This document shows positions 32,365-41,567 of a stretch of 64,000 nucleotides of DNA, one piece after another. Location of the stretch: assembly GCA_900549235.1 (NCBI GenBank), contig URNT01000011.1, positions 1-64,000 of the forward strand. The letters are read 5' to 3'. Source of the DNA: an uncultured Clostridium sp. (GTDB lineage Bacteria > Bacillota > Clostridia > Lachnospirales > Lachnospiraceae). How positions within the stretch are numbered: position 1 is the stretch's first letter; each line of letters starts with the position of its first letter. The translations under genes were made by a program, and so were the position numbers. The notes under the pieces are model-generated. The model ran no database searches, had not been told where the DNA came from, and saw nothing but the letters and a program-made list of their open reading frames with translations.

Positions 32365-33901
32365 CCATCCTTCCTCCTGCCATCATATAGCCAAGCTCCT
32401 TTTCGTCCGCACCCTTTCCGGATACGCTTCCTGTGATCTGTCCGTCAAATACTACCTCGATCCGGTCAGAAAGGCTCATAATCTCATCCAGCTCAAAAGA
32501 AACCAGAAGCACAGCCCTGTTTTTATTTCTCTGCTCTACCAGATATTTGTGTACAAACTCAATAGCTCCAACATCCAATCCTCTGGTGGGGTTTACGGCG
32601 ATCAGAAGGTCCTTGTCATTGGTTACTTCCCGGGCAATGATCACCTTCTGCTGGTTGCCGCCTGAAAGGGTGCCTGCAGGAGCTCCTTCACTGCCTCTGG
32701 GCCTTACATCAAACTGCTCGATCAGCTCAGTGGCATGGGCACGGATGGCCTTCCTGTTTAAGATCCCCTTGCTGGAATAGGGCTCCTCTTCAAAATGCTG
32801 GAGGATCAGATTATCCTCATTGGAAAATTCCAAGATCAGGCCATGCTTCTGACGATCAGCGGGAATGCTGGAAATGCCGCTTTCAAAGGTTTCCCTGGGG
32901 GTCTTGTTAAATACGTCCCTGCCAAGCATGGTAACGCTGCCTGAGTCTGCTTTTCTTAAGCCGGTGAGGATCTCCACCAGCTCTGTCTGGCCGTTTCCGT
33001 CTACTCCCGCAAGACCTACGATCTCGCCCCTGCGGACGCTTAAATTCAAGCCCTTAAGGATCTCCACATCGCGGTAATCCTTCGCGCGGATCCCCTTTAC
33101 CTCCAGAACCACTTCTCCCGGCTCCATAGCCTTTTTGTCAACCTTAAAGTTTACATCACGGCCTACCATCATGGCGGCCAGATCATTTTCCGTTACTTCA
33201 TTTACCTTTACTGTGCGGATATACTTACCCTGGCGGATGATGGTGCACTGATCGGAGGAAGCGGTAATCTCCTTCAGCTTATGGGTGATCAGGATCACAC
33301 TTTTTCCGTCTGCGGTCAGATTTTCAATGATCTCCATCAGTCCCTCGATCTCCTGAGGTGTCAGGGAAGCTGTAGGCTCATCCAGGATCAGGGTATCAGC
33401 CCCCCGGTAAAGCACCTTAAGGATTTCTACTCTCTGCTGCATGCCTACAGAAATATCTTCAATCCTGGCATCCGGATCAACCTTCATGCCGTAGCGTTCT
33501 GACAGCTCCAGAACCTTCTTTTTAGCCGTTTCCTTATCTACCACCAGTCCCTTTACCGGCTCGATTCCAAGGATAATATTTTCCGTTACCGTAAAGGGCT
33601 GGATCAGCATAAAATGCTGGTGTACCATACCGATCCCGATGTCGATGGCATCCTTCGGGCTCTGGAAATGAACTTCCTTTCCTTTTATAAAGATCTGTCC
33701 GCTGGTAGGCTTGTACAGTCCGCAGAGTACATTCATCATCGTACTCTTTCCGGCGCCGTTCTCTCCCAGAATCGCATGTACCTCTCCCTTGTGTACGGTC
33801 AGGTTAATATGGTCGTTTGCCGTAAAGCTGCCGAATTTCTTTACGATGTCTTTCATCTGGACAACCACCTGGCTCTCGTCTATATGGCTTACTCGTCCCA
33901 T
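32357..33901 (-). CDS. nucleoside ABC transporter ATPase, tandem domain (NupO-like)
   Basis: 514 residues with two ATPase halves. First: Walker A GENGAGKSTMMN (about 43), signature SVGMQQRVEILK and Walker B LILDEPTASLTP. The second half has a degenerate Walker A GVDGNGQTELVEIL and LSGGNQQKVIIAREV with LLIAVNPTRGLDVGAIEF. This arrangement belongs to the simple-sugar/nucleoside importer group in which only one half fully hydrolyses ATP. Encoded upstream of both permeases and downstream of yjjW. Confidence 0.95.
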   Translation of the reverse strand: MGRVSHIDESQVVVQMKDIVKKFGSFTANDHINLTVHKGEVHAILGENGAGKSTMMNVLCGLYKPTSGQIFIKGKEVHFQSPKDAIDIGIGMVHQHFMLIQPFTVTENIILGIEPVKGLVVDKETAKKKVLELSERYGMKVDPDARIEDISVGMQQRVEILKVLYRGADTLILDEPTASLTPQEIEGLMEIIENLTADGKSVILITHKLKEITASSDQCTIIRQGKYIRTVKVNEVTENDLAAMMVGRDVNFKVDKKAMEPGEVVLEVKGIRAKDYRDVEILKGLNLSVRRGEIVGLAGVDGNGQTELVEILTGLRKADSGSVTMLGRDVFNKTPRETFESGISSIPADRQKHGLILEFSNEDNLILQHFEEEPYSSKGILNRKAIRAHATELIEQFDVRPRGSEGAPAGTLSGGNQQKVIIAREVTNDKDLLIAVNPTRGLDVGAIEFVHKYLVEQRNKNRAVLLVSFELDEIMSLSDRIEVVFDGQITGSVSGKGADEKELGYMMAGGRMDE

Positions 33902-33917
33902 GCATGCTCCCTCCTTC

Positions 33918-34757
33918 TTATATGATAATAATGTCCTGAAAGCCCATCTCCCTCAGTATATCTGCCAGACGTGAAAGCTCCGCCTGGGAGGGAACTGCAA
34001 AATGGGAATATTCTTCCCGCACTCCCATGGGTCTGTATGCGATCAGTTTGATCCGTATAGCCTGTCCCTCGGGATAAGGGGACAGAAACGCTCCGATCTG
34101 CCGGATGCTCCTCTCTCCATCATAAAGCTCCGGCACGATCACGGCCCTTACCTCCTCAAGCTTCCCCAGCTCTGCCAGATAAGCCGCGTTTTTAAGAACC
34201 ATTTCATTGCCTTCACCGGTGATGCGCCGGTGATCCTCGGAATCAAAGGCCTTGATGTCAAGCATTACACCGTCTGCCAGCTCCAAAAGCCCCGGATACT
34301 CCCAGAAGGGAACACAGCCGTTGCTGTCAATGAGACAGCCAAGGCCCTCTGCCTTTGCCAGCCGGAATAATTCTTCTAAAAAATCCGGCCAGAGCATGCA
34401 CTCCCCGCCGGATACTGTGATCCCCCGAATAAAGGGAACCTGTTTTTTTACGCAGGCAAAAACCTCCTCGGGTGTCATCTCTCTGGTACGGGGTGAGCTG
34501 TCATGTGGACAGACATGGATACAGGTATCACACTGGACACACCGCTCCGGTGCGTAAGCCACCTTTCCGTTTTCCAGAGAAAGAGCCCCGGCGGGACACT
34601 GCTTAACACAGGTCCCGCACTGGATGCACTGCTTTCTGGTTTCAGGATTATGGCAGTATTTGCAGTTAATATTGCAGCCTTGAAGAAAGATCGCTGTCCG
34701 ATTGCCAGGTCCATCCACACTGCTGAAGGGAAGAATCCTGTTTACAACCGCCTTCAT
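33918..34757 (-). CDS. yjjW: YjjW family glycine radical enzyme activase
   Basis: 279 residues. Radical SAM cluster motif GCNINCKYCHN (28-38), so it cleaves SAM to make the adenosyl radical that installs a glycyl radical on YjjI. Two further ferredoxin-type clusters appear in the insert (CIQCGTCVKQCPAG and CVQCDTCIHVCPHD). The glycine-rich SAM region GITVSGGECMLWPDF follows. It overlaps yjjI by one base, with stop and start codons fused (TGATG-like junction), so the two proteins are made together. Confidence 0.93.
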   Translation of the reverse strand: MKAVVNRILPFSSVDGPGNRTAIFLQGCNINCKYCHNPETRKQCIQCGTCVKQCPAGALSLENGKVAYAPERCVQCDTCIHVCPHDSSPRTREMTPEEVFACVKKQVPFIRGITVSGGECMLWPDFLEELFRLAKAEGLGCLIDSNGCVPFWEYPGLLELADGVMLDIKAFDSEDHRRITGEGNEMVLKNAAYLAELGKLEEVRAVIVPELYDGERSIRQIGAFLSPYPEGQAIRIKLIAYRPMGVREEYSHFAVPSQAELSRLADILREMGFQDIIII

Positions 34758-36301
34758 CAGCGAACCTTCCGCTCCAGGATATGCCCGTTCTTCGCGGCCC
34801 CCAGGCCAAGGCCTGTGGTATTTTGAAGAACAGCCTGTCCTGCATTCAGCTTTTCCATCTCCGAGCGCTTTACCAGATATCCGGTCACCCGGATCACATC
34901 GCTGTCACTGGAATGGAAGGACAGGTAGCGCAGATCCATCTGAAAAGCGCCCTTTATAATATCCAGCACATACTGAGGGTTGCGGTGTACCGTCATATCA
35001 ATGGGGAATATATCCCCGGTTCCTGATGTGAAATATTTGTGGAAGCGCTTTAAAACCATCAGCTGGTCAATCAGCTCCTCCGGCTCTTCACCGATGGGGA
35101 TGCGGGTGCCGGGAGTGATATGCTCATCCTCCGCCAGCCCCACCTGGGCATGGAGCATAAAATGACCTCCAGTGCCCTCACAGTAAGGATTTACATGGGC
35201 ATTGTTGAAAGCCTGGATCTGATCCATGATCTCCACTCCCAGGTCATTGGCCCGTTCATCATGACCAAAGCGTCCGGGGATCCCCTCCTTCTCAAGAAGA
35301 AGGTTTACGCAGTCTGCCAGACCCACAAGACCGTACATGCCTGAGAAACGGTCTCTGTAGATAAAGCCCTCCTTCGCCAGGAAGTTATTTTCAAAAAACC
35401 CGCTTTCCTCCACCTCAAACCGGATCCGCTCATCCATATAGCGGGCCATAATATCCAGAACGTAAGGAAGCTGGCGCTCCTTAAAATCCCGGATATTTTC
35501 TGCTCTCTTTGCGATATTGCCAAGGACCAGGCGGCAGAGCGTATAGGCGCCGCCGCCGTAGAGAAGTCCGTTGTAGCAGCTGGCAATTACATAGTTCTCT
35601 GTAAGCTCGCTGCAGTACATGGCATGGTTCGCGAAGCTGGGCTTTGCGGTGCGCAGGGCGCACCGGATGGCTTCCAGAGCAAAGTCATCCTCTGTTACTC
35701 CCGCCTCATACTTCATGGTGATATTGGGAATGGCATCCTCCAGCTCCGCTTCCACCTCCAGAAGGAGGCGGCCTGCTCTGGTGGCCTTAGGGCCGATATT
35801 TGCGTGGGAGAAGGAGTCAAGCACGGTGCGGTCAATGTGTGTCATAAACAGCTTCAGAAGCTTTTTTGCCTGAGCCTCGTCCACCGTATCCATAAAGGGC
35901 TCTAAAAGCTCATCCAGCTGCCCTACATAAACCGGATAATTGGTTACGCTGGGCACATGCTTATAAAAGATCAGCAGGCTGTTGATGGCCTCAAACAGAT
36001 CCTTCGGCGGTGGAAGCTTGAGAAACTCACTGCCCTCCCGCATGAACTTGGCGTAATCCGGGATAATGTAGCGGGGACGCATAGGCGCATGGCCCTCTGC
36101 AAGATCGCAGATGCATTTGCGGTCCATGGGAACATTCAAAAGCTCATCCAGCCCTTCAGGAAGATTTAAAACCTCCATCAGGGAATCTGCCTGTCCGGCC
36201 AGATTGGTCAGCTTCTGCTCGTGGGTCAGGGCAGGGCTTTTGATAATGTTCAGTATATTTTCTCTTGTTTCATTCACACGTTCCATTGAAATATTCCGCA
36301 T
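34757..36301 (-). CDS. yjjI: YjjI family glycyl radical enzyme
   Basis: 514 residues, shorter than pyruvate formate-lyase (about 760). C-terminal RVTGYLVKRSEM (471-482) carries the glycyl radical site, Gly474. The thiyl cysteine candidate is in NYVIASCYNGLLYGGGAYTL, in the centre of the barrel. YjjI is a family of unknown reaction, found near deoC and nucleoside genes in enterobacteria too. Its position between Bmp and the importer suggests chemistry on a product of nucleoside breakdown, possibly sugar phosphate or acetaldehyde. Reaction not assigned. Confidence 0.93.
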   Translation of the reverse strand: MRNISMERVNETRENILNIIKSPALTHEQKLTNLAGQADSLMEVLNLPEGLDELLNVPMDRKCICDLAEGHAPMRPRYIIPDYAKFMREGSEFLKLPPPKDLFEAINSLLIFYKHVPSVTNYPVYVGQLDELLEPFMDTVDEAQAKKLLKLFMTHIDRTVLDSFSHANIGPKATRAGRLLLEVEAELEDAIPNITMKYEAGVTEDDFALEAIRCALRTAKPSFANHAMYCSELTENYVIASCYNGLLYGGGAYTLCRLVLGNIAKRAENIRDFKERQLPYVLDIMARYMDERIRFEVEESGFFENNFLAKEGFIYRDRFSGMYGLVGLADCVNLLLEKEGIPGRFGHDERANDLGVEIMDQIQAFNNAHVNPYCEGTGGHFMLHAQVGLAEDEHITPGTRIPIGEEPEELIDQLMVLKRFHKYFTSGTGDIFPIDMTVHRNPQYVLDIIKGAFQMDLRYLSFHSSDSDVIRVTGYLVKRSEMEKLNAGQAVLQNTTGLGLGAAKNGHILERKVR

Positions 36302-36329
36302 GTACGTTCCTCCTTCTTACTGCTTTTTA

Positions 36330-37442
36330 TCAGTCTAACTGATAAACGTCGCCGTATGCGGCCTCAAACTCTTCCTTGCTGGCGGGAACTACGATCTCGC
36401 CGCTGATGATCTTTGCCTTTACATCCTCAACTGCAGCCTTTACATCATCTGGAAGCAGATCCTGAGAAGGAGCAATATCTACGCCGCCTGCAGACAGGTC
36501 GTAGGTATGTACGCCGCTTTCCAGGGTACCGTTAACCAGGGACTCTACTGTATCAAATACTGCGTTATCCACACGCTTCATAGCAGATGTGATCACTGTG
36601 TTAGGAGCAATGCTGGACTGATCGCTGTCTACGCCGATGGCATATACACCTGCCTCCTGGCATGCCTCGATAACGCCAAGGCCTGTTGCGCCTGCTGCGT
36701 GGAATACGATGTCAGCGCCGTTGGTGATAGCTGTGCCCGCATTGGTCTTTCCTGTTGCAGGGTCAGAGAAGGAGTTTGCGTTAAACTGCTGGATGGTGAT
36801 ATTTTCATTGGCATCCAGCGCTCCTGCACAGTAGCCGTATCCGAACAGGTTCATAGTATCATTTGTCATACCAATTACTACACCGATGTTATCGGTCTCT
36901 GTCATAAGGCCTGCTACATAGCCTACCAGATAGGAGGCCTGCTCCTGGCGGAACATCAGACAGGTTACATTGTCAAGGTCGATGGTAGCGTCATCAATGA
37001 TGGCAAAGCGGCAGTCCGGATTTGCCTCGGCAGCCTGTCTGGTGGCATCTGCGAGCATATATCCAACACTGATAATCAGGTCATACTCCTCATCGATAAA
37101 GGTCTCGATATTTGGAACATAGTCCGCGTCGGTAGCAGACTCTAAGTAATTTGCCTCAATGCCAAGCTCCTCTGAAGCTCTCTGAAGGCCTTCCCAGGCA
37201 GACTGGTTGAAGGAACCGTCATTTACTCCGCCTACATCTGTGATCAGACCCACTTTGTATTCGGAAGCGTCTTTTGCAGGAGCAGCCTCCTCACTTTCTG
37301 TGTTTTCTGCCTCTGTTTTGTCAGCTTCCTGGGCAGCTGTGGTCTGAGAGCCTGTGTCAGTTGTGCTCTCTCCGCCTGCGCACGCGGTCAGTGATGCAGC
37401 CATAGCCATTGTCAGCATAAGTGCAGCCATTCTTTTTTTCAT
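36330..37442 (-). CDS. Bmp-family nucleoside-binding lipoprotein
   Basis: 370 residues from ATG 37442 (AAGGAG ten bases before; the ATG three codons earlier is too close). A signal peptide ends in the lipobox SLTACAGGE, so the protein is anchored to the outer face of the membrane at Cys. A Ser/Glu-rich linker leads to the PnrA/Med domain: KVGLITDVGGVNDGSFNQSAWEGLQ, DLIISVGYMLADATRQAA, GVVIGMTND, ADIVFHAAGATGLGVIEAC and VYAIGVDSDQSS. It captures purine or pyrimidine nucleosides and delivers them to the importer encoded downstream. Confidence 0.96.
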   Translation of the reverse strand: MKKRMAALMLTMAMAASLTACAGGESTTDTGSQTTAAQEADKTEAENTESEEAAPAKDASEYKVGLITDVGGVNDGSFNQSAWEGLQRASEELGIEANYLESATDADYVPNIETFIDEEYDLIISVGYMLADATRQAAEANPDCRFAIIDDATIDLDNVTCLMFRQEQASYLVGYVAGLMTETDNIGVVIGMTNDTMNLFGYGYCAGALDANENITIQQFNANSFSDPATGKTNAGTAITNGADIVFHAAGATGLGVIEACQEAGVYAIGVDSDQSSIAPNTVITSAMKRVDNAVFDTVESLVNGTLESGVHTYDLSAGGVDIAPSQDLLPDDVKAAVEDVKAKIISGEIVVPASKEEFEAAYGDVYQLD

Positions 37443-37475
37443 AGTATTCATTCTCCTTTTCTCTATATATCAGGC

Positions 37476-38252
37476 TCAGGCCTGACTATCGTGTTTGATC
37501 AGCTCCCGGATAGCGCCGACGGCCACCTGGATCGCCATATCCGTGTCATGAACTACCGGATTTTCCAGTCCAAGCCGCTCTCTCTCCTGATTTGCCACTA
37601 CCAGGAAGGCGGAGCCGGCCCTTACATGAAGGGTGCTGGCTGCGATAAATAAAGCGGCGGATTCCATCTCAGAGGCAAGGCAGCCAAGGCGCTTCCATGC
37701 CTCCCATTTATTTAGAAGCTCGTAGCTTACAGGCATCCGCTCCGGGGAGTGCTGCCCGTAAAAGGCATCCTTGCACTGCACCACGCCGGCGTGGAAGGTA
37801 TGTCCCAGAGCCTTCGCGGAAGCTACAAGGGCATTGGCAACTCCCAGATCCGATACGGCGGGAAATTCGATAGGCGCGTACTCCCGGCTGGTGCCCTCCA
37901 TGCGGATGGCTCCGGTAGCGATGACTACATCCCCGCTTTTGACCGGGACCTGCATCCCTCCACAGGTTCCCACCCGGATAAAGGTGTCAGCCCCGCAATT
38001 TACAAGCTCCTCCATGGCAATGGAGGCGGAGGGGCCGCCGATGCCTGTAGAGGTGACGCTTACCTTCACTCCGTCCAGATAACCGGTATAGGTTACATAC
38101 TCCCGGCTGTCTGCCATCAACTGCGCCCCGTCAAAATATCTGGCGATCTTGGCACAGCGTTTGGGATCTCCGGGAAGGATCACATAGCGTCCCACATCTC
38201 CCTTTCCTACCTGTATGTGGTACTGCTTGTTTGGGTCCTCAGAATAATTCAA
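37476..38252 (-). CDS. udp: uridine phosphorylase (NP-I family)
   Basis: 258 residues. Phosphate-dependent cleavage of uridine, perhaps deoxyuridine, to uracil and ribose-1-phosphate. Phosphate site [17 protein letters not shown] (25-41), [25 protein letters not shown], and the nucleoside motif [13 protein letters not shown] near 193. VRVGTCG-like [12 protein letters not shown] holds the second phosphate ligand. Udp rather than DeoD fits the [15 protein letters not shown] segment. Lies between the lipoprotein and the nucleotidase genes. Confidence 0.93.
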   Translation of the reverse strand: MNYSEDPNKQYHIQVGKGDVGRYVILPGDPKRCAKIARYFDGAQLMADSREYVTYTGYLDGVKVSVTSTGIGGPSASIAMEELVNCGADTFIRVGTCGGMQVPVKSGDVVIATGAIRMEGTSREYAPIEFPAVSDLGVANALVASAKALGHTFHAGVVQCKDAFYGQHSPERMPVSYELLNKWEAWKRLGCLASEMESAALFIAASTLHVRAGSAFLVVANQERERLGLENPVVHDTDMAIQVAVGAIRELIKHDSQA

Positions 38253-38267
38253 TGTATTGTCCTCCTT

Positions 38268-40088
38268 TTATAGCTGAATATCCGTCTCTGTGATTGATCT
38301 TACATTGGGTGTTCTTCCGTCCTCAGATGAAGGGATGGTAAGAGTTCCTTCCTTTAAAAGCTGCACTGCCTTCTCATGGGCTGCGGCATCCCAGGCATTG
38401 CCGGTGATCTTCCAGTTATTGTCCACATGAGGCTCAATAACGCCGCCCTTTACCTCTGCTATATAAAGGCCAATCAGCTCACGCACGCCGCCGACCTCGC
38501 CTCTTACGTCGATCTCAAGAAGGGTTGGAAGTTCCTCTCCTTCTTCAAAGATCTCACCTGGAGAAAGAAGCTGGGAGCTGGCGCGGTAATTGTTCACCGC
38601 AATGGTAAATACATCCTCATCCTTTACAGGCGTGCCATCGGGCCATGTAAGATTCTCAATGCGGTTTCCGGGCTTATTGGCAATATTGATCTCATAATTC
38701 ACTCCGGCGAACATATCATAATTATAGGCTCTCATGTCCTCATTAAAGGAAATGGTCAGATCTCCCGGCTGATAGGTATTGAAATAGGCGGCGGTCCATT
38801 CCATATACTTCTTTAACTGGCTGCCGTTCATTTCCATTTTATAAAGGGTATTCGCATATTTGTATACCAAGGCGGTATCACACTTGCGGATGTCGCCTTC
38901 ATGAAGATTGGCGTTCATATTGAACAGAGCCGCAGCGGAAACATCCGCGCCGGTGTAATAAAGCTGCACTTCATTGATCAGATCGATAAGGGCTGTATCC
39001 TGGATCTGAGCAGCGGGAATTTCCGCGATCTCATTTTCAGGAGCCAGACTTCCATTTTCAAGGGCCCCGATCACAACATTGGCATCTTCCTTGGCCTTTT
39101 CATCATAGGGCGCCAAAAGCTCCATAAATGCGGGATCCGGCTCATAGGAGGCAAGGTCAACGCTTTCTGAGGTTTTATCAGTCACATCCCAGCCGTCCTC
39201 TGTTTTTTGGAGAGACAGATGAATCTCTGCCATGGTCGCGGCGCTGTTTTTATTTTCAACTACCAGAACTCCGTTGATCTCCTCTCCCGGGATCAGCTGA
39301 TGCTCATGGGATGCCACGATCACATCCAGCTCCGGGCACGCCTCTGCCAGATCTGTTACACCGGAATTTTCCACTCCGTATTCATTTTTAATCCCCATAT
39401 GGGAGACAGAGATCAGCACGTCCGTTTCATCCTGTATCTCACTTATGATCTTCTTTGTCTCCTCAACGGGATCCGTTACTGTCCAGCCCTCCAGGTTCAT
39501 GGCATCCCAGCGGGTGATGTTGGGTGTTACCATACCGATTATGCCCACTCTGACGCCATTTTTTTCAAGGATGGTATAGCCATCTGCCAGAGGCGCTCCG
39601 TCCGGATCATAAACGTTGCCTGCCAGAACCTGGGCTTCCTGCTGTCCCATTACCTTTTTTAATACGTCCATACCATAATTATACTCATGGTTGCCGGTAA
39701 CCCATACATCATAGTCCAGCTCATTCATCCCAAGAACCATGGGATGGATCTCGTCTTCCAGGAAAATGTCTGCCGAATTGTCCTGGATCGTATCTCCGGC
39801 ATCAACCAGGATCGTATTCTCATCCCGACGCTCCTTAACAGCAGATGCCAGCTGGGCCATGCTCCCTGACAGGCTTTCTTCATTCAGGGCGTAGTCCCAG
39901 GGCATGAATTTGCCGTGGAGATCACTGGTAGCCAGGATCTGCAGATCCATGGTCTCTGCTGCCTCCTCCCTGGTTTCTTCCGTACTTGTTTCCGCTACAG
40001 GCGCTGTGGTTTCCTCTGCCTTGCCACATCCGCCAGCCATCACTGCTGCCGCTGCTAAAACTATGAGGATTGTCTGTTTTCTTCTCAT
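38268..40088 (-). CDS. surface 5'-nucleotidase/2',3'-cyclic phosphodiesterase lipoprotein
   Basis: 606 residues. Signal peptide with lipobox VMAGGCGKA puts it outside the membrane; a Thr/Glu-rich linker precedes the domains. Metallophosphatase domain about 50-310: ILATSDLHGKF, LVDAGDTIQDNSAD, VTGNHEYNYG, VSHMGI and ASHEHQLIPGEE, all five metal or phosphate motifs. The C-terminal 5'-nucleotidase domain (330-560) provides substrate specificity (YTGADVSAAALFN, TLYKMEMNGSQLKKYMEW). It likely frees nucleosides from extracellular nucleotides for the Bmp importer. First structural gene of the operon. Confidence 0.94.
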   Translation of the reverse strand: MRRKQTILIVLAAAAVMAGGCGKAEETTAPVAETSTEETREEAAETMDLQILATSDLHGKFMPWDYALNEESLSGSMAQLASAVKERRDENTILVDAGDTIQDNSADIFLEDEIHPMVLGMNELDYDVWVTGNHEYNYGMDVLKKVMGQQEAQVLAGNVYDPDGAPLADGYTILEKNGVRVGIIGMVTPNITRWDAMNLEGWTVTDPVEETKKIISEIQDETDVLISVSHMGIKNEYGVENSGVTDLAEACPELDVIVASHEHQLIPGEEINGVLVVENKNSAATMAEIHLSLQKTEDGWDVTDKTSESVDLASYEPDPAFMELLAPYDEKAKEDANVVIGALENGSLAPENEIAEIPAAQIQDTALIDLINEVQLYYTGADVSAAALFNMNANLHEGDIRKCDTALVYKYANTLYKMEMNGSQLKKYMEWTAAYFNTYQPGDLTISFNEDMRAYNYDMFAGVNYEINIANKPGNRIENLTWPDGTPVKDEDVFTIAVNNYRASSQLLSPGEIFEEGEELPTLLEIDVRGEVGGVRELIGLYIAEVKGGVIEPHVDNNWKITGNAWDAAAHEKAVQLLKEGTLTIPSSEDGRTPNVRSITETDIQL

Positions 40089-40108
40089 AAGCTTCTCCTT
40101 TAAAAAGA

Positions 40109-40156
40109 ATCATATTAAATCAGCAGAGAAGCCTGGATGTATCCACCTTGGCCAAG
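40109..40156 (-). promoter_or_regulatory. nucleotidase-operon promoter with two abutting palindromes
   Basis: On the minus strand a -10 TATGAT (40114-40109) has no recognisable -35. In its place are two palindromes, TGGATGTATCCA (40134-40145) and CTTGGCCAAG (40147-40156), centred near -37 and -50 relative to the predicted start. This suits an activator-dependent promoter, with the Crp/Fnr protein encoded next door the obvious candidate. The half-sites do not match the E. coli Crp or Fnr consensus. Confidence 0.5.
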
Positions 40157-40177
40157 TTTAAGCGTCTCCACGTCATT

Positions 40178-40984
40178 TCACCGTTCCATTTCATTCATCC
40201 TGTCCGCAATCAGCTGCTTTAGCTGCTTATACTGGTCGTAAGTCAGGGTAATGTTCCAGCCTTCCTTTTTCACATAATCCCCAGCCTCCAGAGCCTTTAT
40301 GGTTCTGGTAATAGTCCGCTCAGAAAGGCCTGTCATTTCTGCAAAATCCTTTCGGCTTATATAAAAGCTGTACTTGCCTCCCTTTGCGTAGGCTTCGTAA
40401 AAATTGATCAGCACCAGGTAGATCCGTTCGTTGCCTGGCAGCAGAACATAGAGCCGTTCCTTCCTTGCCTGCTCAAGGAGGTAGTTTACGATCTCCTTTG
40501 CCTGAAGCCGGAAGGCACTCATATCGGTTCTCAGCCACTGCTCAAACTTGTCTCTGGAGATCTTCAGGAATACACAGCTGTCTATAGCCGCCAGGGTCGT
40601 CATATAACGGTCCATCCCTCCCAGGATCTCCATCACCCCGAACATCTCAATGGGATAAAAATGAAAAAAACCGTAAACCGCCTCCTGTACCCTGTAATCT
40701 ACCGCGGATACCCTGCCTTCTAACAGAATATAAACACGGTCTGCTGCTTCTCCCTCACTGATAAAGGTATCACCTGCCGGTATACGGACCACCTGAAATT
40801 TGTCCATCAGCCACCGGGGTGCTCCTGAAAAATAAGAAAGCAGATAATTTCGTTTTTCGGCTTCCAACTTTCCGATCACTGCCGCCGTTTCATCTGTCGT
40901 ATGTATCTCATCGCCCCCGTTGCCTGTCTGCTGCTGCCAATTTAGCTGTATATTGTGATTTTGTATAGTTTTTTCTCTTGACAT
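40178..40984 (-). CDS. Crp/Fnr family transcriptional regulator
   Basis: 268 residues. An N-terminal extension of about 40 residues precedes the cyclic-nucleotide-binding fold (VVRIPAGDTFISEGEAADRVYILLEGRVSAVDYRV, about 65-99), then the dimer helix and a C-terminal HTH (FYISRKDFAEMTGLSERTITRTIKALEAGDYVKKEG, about 212-247). Neither the Arg-Ser cAMP pair nor Fnr cysteines are evident, so the effector may be another small molecule. Start codon ATG 40984 lacks a ribosome site, and the -10 TATGAT is only a few bases before it: possibly leaderless. It likely controls the nucleoside operon downstream. Confidence 0.9.
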   Translation of the reverse strand: MSREKTIQNHNIQLNWQQQTGNGGDEIHTTDETAAVIGKLEAEKRNYLLSYFSGAPRWLMDKFQVVRIPAGDTFISEGEAADRVYILLEGRVSAVDYRVQEAVYGFFHFYPIEMFGVMEILGGMDRYMTTLAAIDSCVFLKISRDKFEQWLRTDMSAFRLQAKEIVNYLLEQARKERLYVLLPGNERIYLVLINFYEAYAKGGKYSFYISRKDFAEMTGLSERTITRTIKALEAGDYVKKEGWNITLTYDQYKQLKQLIADRMNEMER

Positions 40985-41132
40985 GTTTTTATCATATCAC
41001 ATTTTACCTAGCAATAAAAGGACATATGGCATTTTTAAGAATCTTTTTCCTTTTGAGAAAATGGTTTTTCTTTAGCAGGGGGTTGTATTGTTTTATGGTG
41101 ATGGGAGTTTAGCAGAATTTCATCAAAACATC

Positions 41133-41163
41133 AAAAAAAGAACCTCATATGAGATCCTTTTTA
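41133..41163 (-). terminator. tRNA operon terminator
   Basis: AAGGATCTCATATGAGGTTCTT hairpin arms around CTCATATGAG (41144-41153), followed by seven Ts on the minus strand. Confidence 0.8.
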
Positions 41164-41210
41164 TCTGCCATTTTTGAATTTTCTTAAATCAATACGAACT
41201 GTCTCAGAAA

Positions 41211-41283
41211 AGCCACTGGCCGGACTCGAACCGGCGACCCACGCATTACGAATGCGTTGCGCTACCAACTGCGCTACAATGGC
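41211..41283 (-). tRNA. tRNA-Thr (CGT)
   Basis: Acceptor GCCATTG/CAGTGGC, anticodon stem ACGCA/TGCGT with loop TTCGTAA (anticodon CGT), T arm GCCGG-TTCGAGT-CCGGC, discriminator T, no CCA. Last of three tandem tRNAs. Confidence 0.95.
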
Positions 41284-41335
41284 ACCTTTATGATGAAACA
41301 AGGCCGCTGCATACGCAGCAGCCTCATAACACCTA

Positions 41336-41407
41336 TGACCTGACCGGGAATCGAACCCGGGTTTACGCCGTGAGAGGGCGTCGTCTTAGCCGCTTGACCA
41401 TCAGGCC
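41336..41407 (-). tRNA. tRNA-Glu (CTC)
   Basis: Acceptor GGCCTGA/TCAGGTC, anticodon stem ACGCC/GGCGT with loop CTCTCAC (anticodon CTC), T arm CCGGG-TTCGATT-CCCGG, discriminator A, no CCA. Confidence 0.95.
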
Positions 41408-41415
41408 GGAAGAAA

Positions 41416-41489
41416 TCGAGGCGACGTGATTCGAACACGCGGCCTCTGCGTCCCGAACGCAGCGCTCTACCAAACTGAGCCACGCCTCG
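41416..41489 (-). tRNA. tRNA-Pro (CGG)
   Basis: Acceptor CGAGGCG/CGCCTCG, anticodon stem CTGCG/CGCAG with loop TTCGGGA (anticodon CGG), T arm CGTG-TTCGAAT-CACG, discriminator A, no CCA. First gene of the tRNA operon. Confidence 0.95.
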
Positions 41490-41500
41490 ATTACTTCGAT

Positions 41501-41529
41501 AGTATAATACATAATTTCTGGATTGTCAA
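41501..41529 (-). promoter_or_regulatory. tRNA operon promoter
   Basis: Minus strand TTGACA (41529-41524), 17-base spacer, TATACT (41506-41501), about 12 bases before tRNA-Pro. Confidence 0.9.
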
Positions 41530-41567
41530 CCACAAATTGTCAAAGTTTTTAAAAAAATTTGAACAGC

